From: an uncultured Clostridia bacterium
Lineage (GTDB): Bacteria; Bacillota; Clostridia; Oscillospirales; Ruminococcaceae
Length of the DNA: 8,524 nucleotides
Direction: 5' to 3'
Assembly: GCA_947629275.1 (NCBI GenBank)
Contig: CANRDG010000079.1
Location: 1-8,524 of the forward strand
In this document: positions 1-6,765 of the stretch, piece by piece
How positions within the stretch are numbered: position 1 is the first letter of the stretch
Layout: each line of letters begins with the position of its first letter
Made by a program: the position numbers and the translations under genes
Notes under the pieces: model-generated
Told to the model about the DNA's origin: nothing
Databases searched by the model: none
What the model saw: the letters and a program-made list of their open reading frames with translations, nothing else

Positions 1-21
1 CAGTAAAGGGGCTGTAAAAAT

Positions 22-249
22 ATGAACAATGACATGACAGTTGAAGAGGCTCTCAAGCGCCTTGAACAAATAAACGCCGCACTTGAAAGCGGCAAACCCT
101 CGCTCGACGAGGCAATACAGCTTTATAAAGAGGGCGTGGAGCTTTCGGCAATGTGCAAGAAAAAGCTTGATAATGCCAAATTGCAGATAACCGTTCTCGG
201 CGAAGACGGCACAGAACAAAACGTAAGCGGTGCGGAATATGAAGACTGA
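22..249 (+). CDS. xseB: Exodeoxyribonuclease VII small subunit
   Basis: This is the small subunit of exonuclease VII, a cytoplasmic nuclease that degrades single-stranded DNA to oligonucleotides. Several XseB chains bind one catalytic XseA. The 75-residue length is normal for the family. Residues 7-58 carry the family pattern: VEEALKRLEQI, then LESGKPSLDEAI (21-32), LYKEGVEL (34-41), and a Cys followed by KKLDNAKLQI (45-56), predicted as a two-helix hairpin. The ATG at 22 is preceded by AAGGGG at 6-11. An in-frame ATG at 34 is possible but has no better ribosome site. A TAA at 4-6, just upstream, may be the stop codon of xseA, the usual neighbour, but two codons cannot prove that. The 3' end overlaps ispA by 11 bp. 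Identification is by motif recognition and is supported by gene order. Confidence 0.95.
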   Translation: MNNDMTVEEALKRLEQINAALESGKPSLDEAIQLYKEGVELSAMCKKKLDNAKLQITVLGEDGTEQNVSGAEYED

Positions 250-1123
250 ACTTGAAAGCATCTGCCGCAAAATAAACGACAGACTGTGTGCCTTAGTGCC
301 AAATGAAAACGCCCTTACGAGCGAGGTCTCTAGGGCAGCTGTCTATTCGCTTTCGGGCGGCGGCAAAAGGCTTCGCCCCGTGCTGATGATGAAGTTTTAC
401 GAGCTTTGCGGCGGTAAAGAAAGCGATAAACTTCTCGATATTTTCTGCACTATAGAGCTTGTGCATACATTTTCGCTCATACATGACGACCTGCCGTGTA
501 TGGATAACGACGACTACCGCCGAGGCAGGCTCTCCTGCCATAAAGCATATCCCGAAGCCATTGCGCTCCTTGCTGGCGATGCCCTCAGCGTGCTGCCGTT
601 TGAAATAATATCACAAAACGCAAAAAACGGCGTTATTTCGTATGAAACAGCGGCAAAACTCACCTTTGCTCTCAGCCACGCTATAGGCATAGAAGGCATG
701 ATAGGCGGTCAGGTGATAGATATGCTTTCCGAAAATACACAGATATCCGAAGAAACGCTTTATGAACTTCAGAAAAAGAAAACAGGCGCGCTTATCTCGG
801 CGGCTTGTGAAATGGGCTGTATTTTAGCAAACTCAGACGACAAAACCATTTCGCTTGCCAGAGAATATGCTGACAAACTCGGTCTTGCATTTCAGATACG
901 CGACGATATTTTAGATGTCACTGGTACTTTTGAAGAACTCGGCAAACCGATAGGCAGCGATAAAGAGCAGAATAAATCTACCTTTGTAACGCTTTTGGGA
1001 ATAGACAAAGCCGAAAAGCTTTGCAGAGAACTTTCAGAGCAGGCGACTAAGATCTTGTCACACTTTGAAAGCAGCGATTTTCTTATCTCTCTTACCGAAA
1101 TGCTCATCGACAGGCGCAATTAA
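239..1123 (+). CDS. ispA: Farnesyl diphosphate synthase (short-chain polyprenyl synthetase)
   Basis: This trans-prenyltransferase condenses IPP with DMAPP and then GPP to make C15 farnesyl diphosphate, the precursor of undecaprenyl phosphate and quinones. All hallmark motifs of the 294-residue protein are visible: GGKRLRP (41-47), the first Asp-rich motif DDLPCMD (83-89) followed by DDYRRG, GGQVID (156-161), KT (181-182), FQ (218-219) and the second Asp-rich motif DDILD (222-226). The aromatic Phe78, five residues before the first Asp, together with the four-residue spacing inside DDxxxxD, is the arrangement of bacterial FPP synthases, so a C15 product is favoured over C20. I chose ATG 239 over the in-frame GTG at 230 because neither has a good Shine-Dalgarno and ATG is the stronger codon. 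The start lies inside xseB, so translational coupling is likely. dxs follows after 22 bp. Confidence 0.95.
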   Translation: MKTELESICRKINDRLCALVPNENALTSEVSRAAVYSLSGGGKRLRPVLMMKFYELCGGKESDKLLDIFCTIELVHTFSLIHDDLPCMDNDDYRRGRLSCHKAYPEAIALLAGDALSVLPFEIISQNAKNGVISYETAAKLTFALSHAIGIEGMIGGQVIDMLSENTQISEETLYELQKKKTGALISAACEMGCILANSDDKTISLAREYADKLGLAFQIRDDILDVTGTFEELGKPIGSDKEQNKSTFVTLLGIDKAEKLCRELSEQATKILSHFESSDFLISLTEMLIDRRN

Positions 1124-1145
1124 CTTTTGAAACGAGGACGTAAAA

Positions 1146-3002
1146 ATGGGCAATACATCATCTGTAGACTTGTATAAGCTTGATCTCCCGCGCGAACTTA
1201 AAAAACTCACGCCCGAGCAGTGCGACAGCCTTTGCGAGCAGATACGCAGGCTGCTTGTGGATACGGTATCTAAAAACGGCGGTCACCTAGCGTCAAATCT
1301 CGGCGTGGTGGAGCTTACCGTCGCCATTCACCGTGTATTCGATTCACCGAAAGATAAAATAATCTGGGACGTAAGTCACCAGGCTTATACTCATAAAATT
1401 TTGACAGGCAGGCTCAAAGAGTTTTCTACGCTTCGGCAAAAGGGCGGTATTTCGGGCTTTTCAAGACCAAGCGAATCTCCCCATGACTGCTTTGTCTGCG
1501 GTCACGGCTCAACTGCCGTTTCAGCGGCTCTCGGTTTTTCTACCGCTATGCGGCTTGCAGGCGATAAGCGTCACTGCGCGGTGGCAGTAGTGGGCGACGG
1601 CGCGGCAACGGGCGGTATGTTTTATGAAGGTCTCAACAACGCCGGAAAAAGCGATACTAATACAATAGTTATCCTCAACCATAACGAGATGTCCATTTCT
1701 AAAAATGTCGGCGGCTTTGCAAAATATCTGTCCACCCTGCGTACAAAAGACAGCTATATAAAAACCAAAGGCGCGGTGGAAAGCGTCCTCAACAAAACGC
1801 CTATCGTCGGCAAACCGTTGGCAAATACTATTCGCGTTTCAAAAAACGCTATTAAAGAGGCAATTATACACAGCACCATTTTTGAAGATATGGGCTTTGA
1901 ATACATCGGTCCCGTAGACGGTCATAACATCGCGGAGATAGAGTTTGCTCTAAAGCAGGCAAAGGCTATGAAAAAGCCCGTTATCGTCCATGTAAATACC
2001 GTAAAGGGCAAGGGCTATGCGCCTGCCGAAGCAAATTCGGGCGAGTACCACGCCATAGGCTCTTTCGAGGTCGAAACGGGTCACCCCGACATTGAGACCA
2101 GCGACAGCTATTCTTTGCGTTTCGGTCAGAAAATATGCCAGCTCGCCGCAGATAATAAAAAAATTTGTTGCGTTACAGCCGCCATGAAGTACGGTACAGG
2201 TCTGCAAGATTTCGCAGCAAAGTACCCCTCGCGCTTTTTTGACGTCGGCATAGCCGAGGAACATGCAGTTACATTCTGCGCAGGTCTTGCAAGCGCAGGG
2301 CTGATCCCCGTTTTCGCGGTGTTTTCTACATTTTCACAAAGGTGCTTCGACCAGCTCATACATGACGTTTCAATTGCAGGTCTGCACGTGGTTTTGGGTA
2401 TTGACAGAGCAGGCATTGTCGCAGGCGACGGAGAAACGCATCAGGGCATTTTTGATGTGCCAATGTTTTCATGCGTGCCGGGGGCAACCGTGTATTCGCC
2501 CTCGTGCAGTGAGGAACTGGAGATGTGTATTGAAAAAGCCGTCAATGAAGATACGGGTCTTTGCGCCGTAAGATACCCCAAAGGTCAGCCTTACGAAAGC
2601 GACGGAAAGTACGAGCTTTCTACAGAATATACCTATTCTAAAAACGGCAGTAAAACTTTGATAGTCACCTATGGCAGAGTATATAACAACGCTCTGACCG
2701 CCTGCGAAATTCTTTCTCAAAAAGGCATAGAATGTGACATTTTAAAGCTCGTAAAGGTCTTTCCACTGAGCGATGACATCGCCAGGATAGTTAAGAAGTA
2801 CAAAAAAGTGTACGTCTTTGAGGAGGGCTATAAAGAAAATTCTGTCGCCGAAAGGATAGCGGCACTCAATAAAAATACAGTGCCGGTGTGTATCAGCGGT
2901 TTTCTCCCCCATGCAGATGTTGACAGCCTGCTTGACGACTGCGGACTTTCTGCCGAAAAGATAGCGGCTCTTGTAGAAAGCGGCGAACCCCATGCGAATT
3001 GA
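1146..3002 (+). CDS. dxs: 1-deoxy-D-xylulose-5-phosphate synthase
   Basis: Dxs joins pyruvate and glyceraldehyde 3-phosphate, with loss of CO2, to give DXP. This is the entry step of the MEP isoprenoid pathway and also feeds thiamine and pyridoxal synthesis. The 618 residues fit the family. The thiamine-diphosphate domain holds GGHLAS (45-50), HQAYTHKILTG (78-88), GDGA (150-153) and the metal-binding Asn180/Met182. The central domain holds the cofactor-activating Glu371 in GIAEEHAVTF, FSTFSQR (393-399), DRAGIV (420-425) and DGETHQG (428-434), and AVRYPKG (474-480). A compact transketolase C-terminal domain follows. Departures from the common pattern are Ser77, Gly121, His179, AGDG at 426-429, and no GGxGS loop near 561-568. 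GAGGA at 1134-1138 sets the ATG. The 3' end overlaps tlyA by 11 bp. The enzyme identity is secure; the effect of the substitutions is unknown. Confidence 0.96.
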   Translation: MGNTSSVDLYKLDLPRELKKLTPEQCDSLCEQIRRLLVDTVSKNGGHLASNLGVVELTVAIHRVFDSPKDKIIWDVSHQAYTHKILTGRLKEFSTLRQKGGISGFSRPSESPHDCFVCGHGSTAVSAALGFSTAMRLAGDKRHCAVAVVGDGAATGGMFYEGLNNAGKSDTNTIVILNHNEMSISKNVGGFAKYLSTLRTKDSYIKTKGAVESVLNKTPIVGKPLANTIRVSKNAIKEAIIHSTIFEDMGFEYIGPVDGHNIAEIEFALKQAKAMKKPVIVHVNTVKGKGYAPAEANSGEYHAIGSFEVETGHPDIETSDSYSLRFGQKICQLAADNKKICCVTAAMKYGTGLQDFAAKYPSRFFDVGIAEEHAVTFCAGLASAGLIPVFAVFSTFSQRCFDQLIHDVSIAGLHVVLGIDRAGIVAGDGETHQGIFDVPMFSCVPGATVYSPSCSEELEMCIEKAVNEDTGLCAVRYPKGQPYESDGKYELSTEYTYSKNGSKTLIVTYGRVYNNALTACEILSQKGIECDILKLVKVFPLSDDIARIVKKYKKVYVFEEGYKENSVAERIAALNKNTVPVCISGFLPHADVDSLLDDCGLSAEKIAALVESGEPHAN

Positions 3003-3789
3003 CATAGCCGTGGTGCAGCGCGGTCTGTGCCCCTCTCGGCAAAAAGCCAAAGAGCTAATAGTCGGCGGCTGTGTTACCGTAAACGGCAGTAAAGTTGTAA
3101 AGCCCTCTTTTGAGACCGCAGAAAGCGACATTATTGCGGTCTCAGGCGGAGAGATGAAGTATGCCTCTCGCGCAGGGTATAAACTCGAGCACGCCTCTAA
3201 AGTTTTTGATGTATCCTTTCAGAATTTGGTGTGTGCCGATATAGGCGCATCTACAGGCGGATTTACCGACTTTATGCTGCAAAACGGCGCAAAAAAGGTA
3301 TATGCCGTAGATGTCGGTCACGACCAGCTTGCCAAGCGCCTCGTCGATGATGAGCGCGTAAAGAATATTGAGGGCGTAAACGTAAAACAACTGTGCAAAG
3401 ACTTTTTTGAAGACCGCATAGATATAATGACCGCCGATCTTTCGTTCATATCGCTGAAAACTGCCATGCCTTTTATGCTTTCGTCTCTTGAAAAAGGCGC
3501 AAAGCTCCTGCTTCTTATCAAGCCCCAGTTCGAGGCTGGCAGGCAAGCGGTAGGCAAGGGTGGCATAGTCAAAGATAAAAAAGCCCACGTCCGCGTTATA
3601 AACGAGGTTTGCAACGCAGCGGCGCAGGGCGGCTGTGCGGTAGTTGGCGTTACACATTCTCCGATAAAGGGCGGCGACGGCAATATTGAGTATCTTCTGT
3701 ATGCCGTGTATGATGAAACCGCCGAAACTTGCATAGTTGACAGCGAAAACATTGTCAGAAATGCGTTTGAAACGCTCAAATCTATATAA
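2992..3789 (+). CDS. tlyA: TlyA/YqxC family rRNA 2'-O-methyltransferase
   Basis: This is a SAM-dependent ribose methyltransferase of the TlyA family, often mislabelled haemolysin. Characterised members methylate 23S rRNA C1920 and, in some lineages, 16S rRNA C1409; which sites apply here cannot be told. The 265 residues comprise an N-terminal S4 RNA-binding domain (about 1-60, with SRQKAKELI at 15-23 and VTVNG at 28-32), a short linker leading into SRAGYKL (59-65), and an RrmJ-type methyltransferase domain with SAM motif I DIGASTGGFTD (83-93). The candidate catalytic tetrad is Lys64, Asp149 (ADLSFISL), Lys177 (IKPQFE) and Glu233 (GNIEY). Each is five less than the mycobacterial K69-D154-K182-E238 numbers as I recall them. 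The ATG lies inside the end of dxs with no clear Shine-Dalgarno, so translation is probably coupled. nadK follows after 31 bp. Confidence 0.95.
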   Translation: MRIDIAVVQRGLCPSRQKAKELIVGGCVTVNGSKVVKPSFETAESDIIAVSGGEMKYASRAGYKLEHASKVFDVSFQNLVCADIGASTGGFTDFMLQNGAKKVYAVDVGHDQLAKRLVDDERVKNIEGVNVKQLCKDFFEDRIDIMTADLSFISLKTAMPFMLSSLEKGAKLLLLIKPQFEAGRQAVGKGGIVKDKKAHVRVINEVCNAAAQGGCAVVGVTHSPIKGGDGNIEYLLYAVYDETAETCIVDSENIVRNAFETLKSI

Positions 3790-3820
3790 CATATACATAA
3801 CAAAGTTAAGGTGAACATTT

Positions 3821-4702
3821 ATGAACTATCTGAATGAAAAGATAACTAAGGTCTACCTTTCGCCAAATCTTGAAAAAGAAAACTGCCTTGAATATACCAA
3901 AAAAGCCTGCGAGATACTTACCAAAAACGGCTGTACTATTTTTGCAGATGAAAGCTTGAAAGACTTATTTGAAGGTATTGTTTTTGGCAAGCCCGAAGAC
4001 TTGGTGCCGCAGTGCGATATAATTCTTGTTTCGGGCGGTGACGGCACGATACTTAAGCACGCAAAGAAATATTCTGCGTATGATAAAGCTATCCTCGGTC
4101 TTAACTGCGGCAGGCTCGGCTTTATGGCAACTTTAGAGCATGATGAACTTCACCTGCTTGAGCGGCTCTGCGAGGGAAGTTACAGAATTTCCGAAAGAAT
4201 GCTCATTCAGGCAGATGTAACTTTGTCAAGTGGCGAAGAAAAGTCGTACACCGCGCTCAATGATATAGTTTTCATGAAAAGCGAGGGCTGCAAGATTGCC
4301 GATTTTTGTGTAACAAAAGAAGATGCTGTGGTTTCATCTCTAAGAGCAGACGGACTTATATTTTCAACTCCCACAGGCGCAACAGCGTATTCGCTTTCGG
4401 CAGGCGGGCCGCTTATAGAACCCGAAATGCAGTGTATAGAATTTACGCAGATATGTCCACACTCCCTTTTTGCAAGAACTATGATATTCACCTCCGACTC
4501 ATCGCTTAACGTAACGTTTTCGTCAAAGGGCAGCGGCAAGGTAATACTCACTGTTGACGGCGTAGACGAAATGCATATTACAGAGAGCGACAGCGTGCTG
4601 ATAAGCAAAGCGTGCGGCAGCGTAAAACTTGTGGATATAACGGGCAACAGCTTCCATAATTCAATAAGCAAAAAACTCATGACACCTATGAAAGGCGTAT
4701 GA
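3821..4702 (+). CDS. nadK: NAD kinase
   Basis: NAD kinase phosphorylates NAD to NADP, the only known route to NADP in most bacteria. The 293-residue protein shows GGDGT (72-76), whose Asp is the expected catalytic residue, then NCGRLGF (95-101), the substrate-binding ND pair (147-148), and the signature stretch from ADGLIFSTPTGATAYSLSAGG (176-196). The all-beta C-terminal domain includes LTVDG (243-247). Length and motif order are normal, with no truncation. AAGGTG at 3808-3813 lies seven bases before the ATG. The gene sits 31 bp after tlyA and 18 bp before argR, the usual clostridial order. Co-transcription with dxs may help supply NADP(H) to the next MEP enzyme, but the gene order is conserved well beyond that need, so this is only inference. 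Confidence 0.95.
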   Translation: MNYLNEKITKVYLSPNLEKENCLEYTKKACEILTKNGCTIFADESLKDLFEGIVFGKPEDLVPQCDIILVSGGDGTILKHAKKYSAYDKAILGLNCGRLGFMATLEHDELHLLERLCEGSYRISERMLIQADVTLSSGEEKSYTALNDIVFMKSEGCKIADFCVTKEDAVVSSLRADGLIFSTPTGATAYSLSAGGPLIEPEMQCIEFTQICPHSLFARTMIFTSDSSLNVTFSSKGSGKVILTVDGVDEMHITESDSVLISKACGSVKLVDITGNSFHNSISKKLMTPMKGV

Positions 4703-4720
4703 GCCTGAAAGGAAAAAACT

Positions 4721-5179
4721 ATGAAAAAAGAGCGCCAGCAGGCAATAAAAGAACTTATAGAGCAGAAAAATATCGATACGCAGGAGGGGCTGAAAGCGGA
4801 GCTTGAAAAACTCGGCTTTAAGGTAACGCAGGCTACCGTCTCGCGCGATATAAACGATATGGGTCTTGTAAAGGTGCTGCGCGGTCAGGGGCAGTATCGC
4901 TACAGCGTTATGCCGCAAAGCAAGCGCCGCCTCTCACCGCTCGAGGAACTTTATTCGCTTATGAAAACGCTGACGGTATCTCTTGACTACGCAGGAAATA
5001 CCGTGGTCATAAAGTGCCAGACGGGCATGGCGCAGGCGGTTTGCGCAAAGCTCGATGCTGCCGCCCTGCCGCAGGTCGTCGGCACCCTTGCAGGCGATGA
5101 TACCATTTTTGTTCTTGTGAGAACAAAGGAAGATGCCGCGCGCCTTGCAGATGTTTTAAGCGGCGAGACCGCCGAATGA
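4721..5179 (+). CDS. argR: Arginine repressor
   Basis: ArgR/AhrC is an arginine-sensing DNA-binding hexamer. It represses arginine synthesis genes and in Bacillus also activates arginine breakdown. The 152 residues split into an N-terminal winged helix-turn-helix (1-70), with the recognition helix in TQATVSRDIND (36-46) containing the key Ser41-Arg42 pair, and a C-terminal oligomerisation and arginine-binding domain (about 78-150). The latter has TGMAQAV (101-107) and GTLAGDDTIFVL (121-132), where Asp126-Asp127 are the expected arginine ligands. AAAGGA at 4708-4713 lies seven bases before the ATG. No good ARG-box palindrome was seen near the gene, so its targets are probably elsewhere. argR normally precedes recN directly; here a lipoprotein gene intervenes. 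The TGA stop overlaps a possible upstream ATG of that gene. Confidence 0.95.
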   Translation: MKKERQQAIKELIEQKNIDTQEGLKAELEKLGFKVTQATVSRDINDMGLVKVLRGQGQYRYSVMPQSKRRLSPLEELYSLMKTLTVSLDYAGNTVVIKCQTGMAQAVCAKLDAAALPQVVGTLAGDDTIFVLVRTKEDAARLADVLSGETAE

Positions 5180-5184
5180 TCGGC
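5161..5184 (+). promoter_or_regulatory. Overlapping alternative small hairpins at the argR/lipoprotein junction
   Basis: CGGCG (5161-5165) can pair with CGCCG (5170-5174) around a four-base loop. GCCG (5171-5174) can instead pair with CGGC (5181-5184) around a six-base loop. The two stems share bases and exclude each other. The second ends directly before the lipoprotein ribosome site at 5185-5193. No U-run follows, so this is not an intrinsic terminator. The stems are only 4-5 bp and most lie in argR coding sequence, so chance is a real alternative. Confidence 0.2.
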
Positions 5185-5193
5185 AGAAAGGTG
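5185..5193 (+). promoter_or_regulatory. Ribosome binding site that fixes the lipoprotein start
   Basis: AGAAAGGTG lies six bases before ATG 5200. The alternative in-frame ATG at 5176 overlaps the argR stop (ATGA) but would place this site inside the coding sequence and put MIGRKVYI in front of the signal peptide. The site therefore favours 5200. Confidence 0.7.
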
Positions 5194-5199
5194 TACATT

Positions 5200-6732
5200 A
5201 TGAAAAAAGCAGTGCTGTTTCTTACCGCTCTTGTGATGACCTTATCATTTTCAGCTTGTGGACCGCTTGAAGAAGAACCTAAAAACGCCGACAGCAAAGA
5301 AAGTAATGCAGCTTCCGTGACCGATGTAACTACCAAAGCTGCCCAAACTACCGCTGCCGCAGATACATCGGAAATCGAAAAAATACCTGCGCGCGCAAAG
5401 ATAGGCGAAAACGGTGCAAAAGCAGTCACAGAAGCAATTCTGTACCCCAAAGACGGCGGCGATATTTCAGGCGATGTGTATTTTGAAGACCTCTACGGCA
5501 GACACGTTCTGCACAGCGAAGTCGTCGGTCTTGTCGGTGCGCCCGTTGAAGTCGATTTTGACAGCGAAAAAGTAAAAGGCGGCACGCTTGTCTTTGTGTA
5601 TGACCCCGACGAGCTTAAAGGCGTTCGTCCCGATGCGCTTATGTTTTTGTGGTATGACGAAGAAAACGACAATTATGTTGAGCTTGAAAGTAAGCTGAAT
5701 GCCGATGAGCATACCGTTTCTGTAGATATCAAAGACCCCGGCTGCTATATGCTTGTAAATTTGTATGAGTGGCTGAATGTCTGGGGCGCAAACCTTGATG
5801 ACAACGGCTTAGAACCCGGTTACGACCCCTCAAAAGAGCCTGTAAGCAGCGATCTTTGGGAGCTTCACGGCTATGTCGGCAATATACCTTCTCTTGCAGA
5901 TGAAGATTATATAAACTCCTGCCGCCAAGATGACGGAAGTTATCTGTTCAATGTTTCAACACCCGAGCAGCTTGCAAGCGCGGTGTATTTCAATAACTGC
6001 GCAAATAAAGACGGCAAGTATCAGATAACCATAAATATTGAAAAAGATATAGACCTTGAAGGCTTTAACTGGGCGCCTATGGGCTGGGCTGCCGCAGGTA
6101 TTGACTATGATTTCACGGGCGCTGTCATCGGCAACGGACATACTATTAAAAATATGCATATAGACTGCTTTGGCTATGCAGGCTTTATAGGCGACGGCAA
6201 ATACTGCATGGTAAGCGATCTTAATTTTGAAAACGCCCATGTTAAGGGCAGAAACCCCGGAATAGTCATAAGCTATGCAAGAGGCTGCGGCGTTTCGGGC
6301 TGCACCGTTCAGGGCGAAGTAAAAGGCTATGAGGCAGGCTCGGTCGTTGGTATAGACCAGAACTCTTATATGGAAAACTGCAAAGCAAAAGTAATTTGTG
6401 ACGGCGAAGATATAGGCAAGTATCTTTCGGGTACCGAGCGAGGCAAAGCAGCCGCCGCTGAGAAAAACGGCATAACCGAAAAAATATGGCTCGATGATAA
6501 CAGCCGCCCCTGCCGGGAAGAAGACGTTATCGAAACATACGACAACCTGGGTTGGGAAATAAAGCGAAACGGCATTGTGATCCTGAATAGAAATGCCTAT
6601 GACGAAACTACCCTCCCTTGGCAGGAGATCGATAGACTGACTGTTTCGGGTCATTATGAGGTAACTCTGGTGGTTTTTGTTGACGGTTACTATATACCCG
6701 TAAGCAATACTGTTAAATACGACGTGAAGTAA
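5200..6732 (+). CDS. Secreted lipoprotein with a VWA-associated-like beta domain and a short GLUG-type beta-helix; function unknown
   Basis: I do not recognise this as a named gene. The 510-residue product starts with a lipoprotein signal peptide (MKKAVLFLTALVMTLSFSAC; Cys20 is the likely lipidated residue, although Phe at -3 is less usual). It should be anchored outside the membrane. Residues 27-58 are a Thr/Ala/Ser-rich flexible linker. Residues 68-196 form a beta-rich domain (GLVGAPVEVDF, FVYDPDEL, LMFLWYDEENDNYVELES, CYMLVNLYEW) resembling a domain I recall from clostridial VWA-containing proteins; no VWA domain is present here. Residues 249-402 look like a short right-handed beta-helix of the GLUG/M26-associated kind: STPEQLASAV, INIEKDIDLEGFNWAPMGW, FTGAVIGNGHTIKNMHI, then short G- and NC-containing coils. 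Residues 426-510 are an unrecognised beta-rich module. A binding or surface role is plausible; no catalytic motif was seen. Codon use matches the neighbours. Confidence 0.85.
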   Translation: MKKAVLFLTALVMTLSFSACGPLEEEPKNADSKESNAASVTDVTTKAAQTTAAADTSEIEKIPARAKIGENGAKAVTEAILYPKDGGDISGDVYFEDLYGRHVLHSEVVGLVGAPVEVDFDSEKVKGGTLVFVYDPDELKGVRPDALMFLWYDEENDNYVELESKLNADEHTVSVDIKDPGCYMLVNLYEWLNVWGANLDDNGLEPGYDPSKEPVSSDLWELHGYVGNIPSLADEDYINSCRQDDGSYLFNVSTPEQLASAVYFNNCANKDGKYQITINIEKDIDLEGFNWAPMGWAAAGIDYDFTGAVIGNGHTIKNMHIDCFGYAGFIGDGKYCMVSDLNFENAHVKGRNPGIVISYARGCGVSGCTVQGEVKGYEAGSVVGIDQNSYMENCKAKVICDGEDIGKYLSGTERGKAAAAEKNGITEKIWLDDNSRPCREEDVIETYDNLGWEIKRNGIVILNRNAYDETTLPWQEIDRLTVSGHYEVTLVVFVDGYYIPVSNTVKYDVK

Positions 6733-6750
6733 TACATATAGATTTTTTAC

Positions 6751-6760
6751 AAGGGAGGTG
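6751..6760 (+). promoter_or_regulatory. recN: Strong Shine-Dalgarno of recN
   Basis: AAGGGAGGTG sits five bases before the recN ATG. It is the closest match to the anti-Shine-Dalgarno in the window. It suggests recN is translated independently of the lipoprotein gene, which ends 33 bp upstream. Confidence 0.85.
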
Positions 6761-6765
6761 CGAAA

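Noticed and set aside
1..6. Possible last codon and stop of xseA (CAG TAA)
   Set aside because: Gene order makes it plausible, but two codons are not enough to annotate a gene.
230..238. GTG start for ispA nine bases upstream of the chosen ATG
   Set aside because: It has no better ribosome site, and it adds only MRN before a normal family N-terminus. ATG is the more likely start.
3737..3797. Possible internal promoter before nadK (a perfect TTGACA at 3737-3742; TTGAAA at 3767-3772 with TATACA at 3792-3797)
   Set aside because: The perfect -35 has no -10 at 16-18 bases. The second pair has a 19-base spacer and a poor -10.
3142..3818. Two long minus-strand open frames opposite tlyA
   Set aside because: Both are antisense to a gene with clear catalytic motifs. 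Neither has a ribosome site or a recognisable product.
4703..4720. ARG-box operator for argR autoregulation
   Set aside because: The gap is only 18 bp and mostly ribosome site, with no TGAAT/ATTCA-type palindrome there or in the tlyA-nadK gap.
5176..5199. Upstream ATG for the lipoprotein overlapping the argR stop
   Set aside because: It would add MIGRKVYI before a canonical MKK signal peptide and place the good ribosome site at 5185-5193 within the gene. It is kept only as a minor alternative.
6733..6765. LexA (SOS) operator in front of recN
   Set aside because: No GAAC-N4-GTTC palindrome or close variant is present in the gap.
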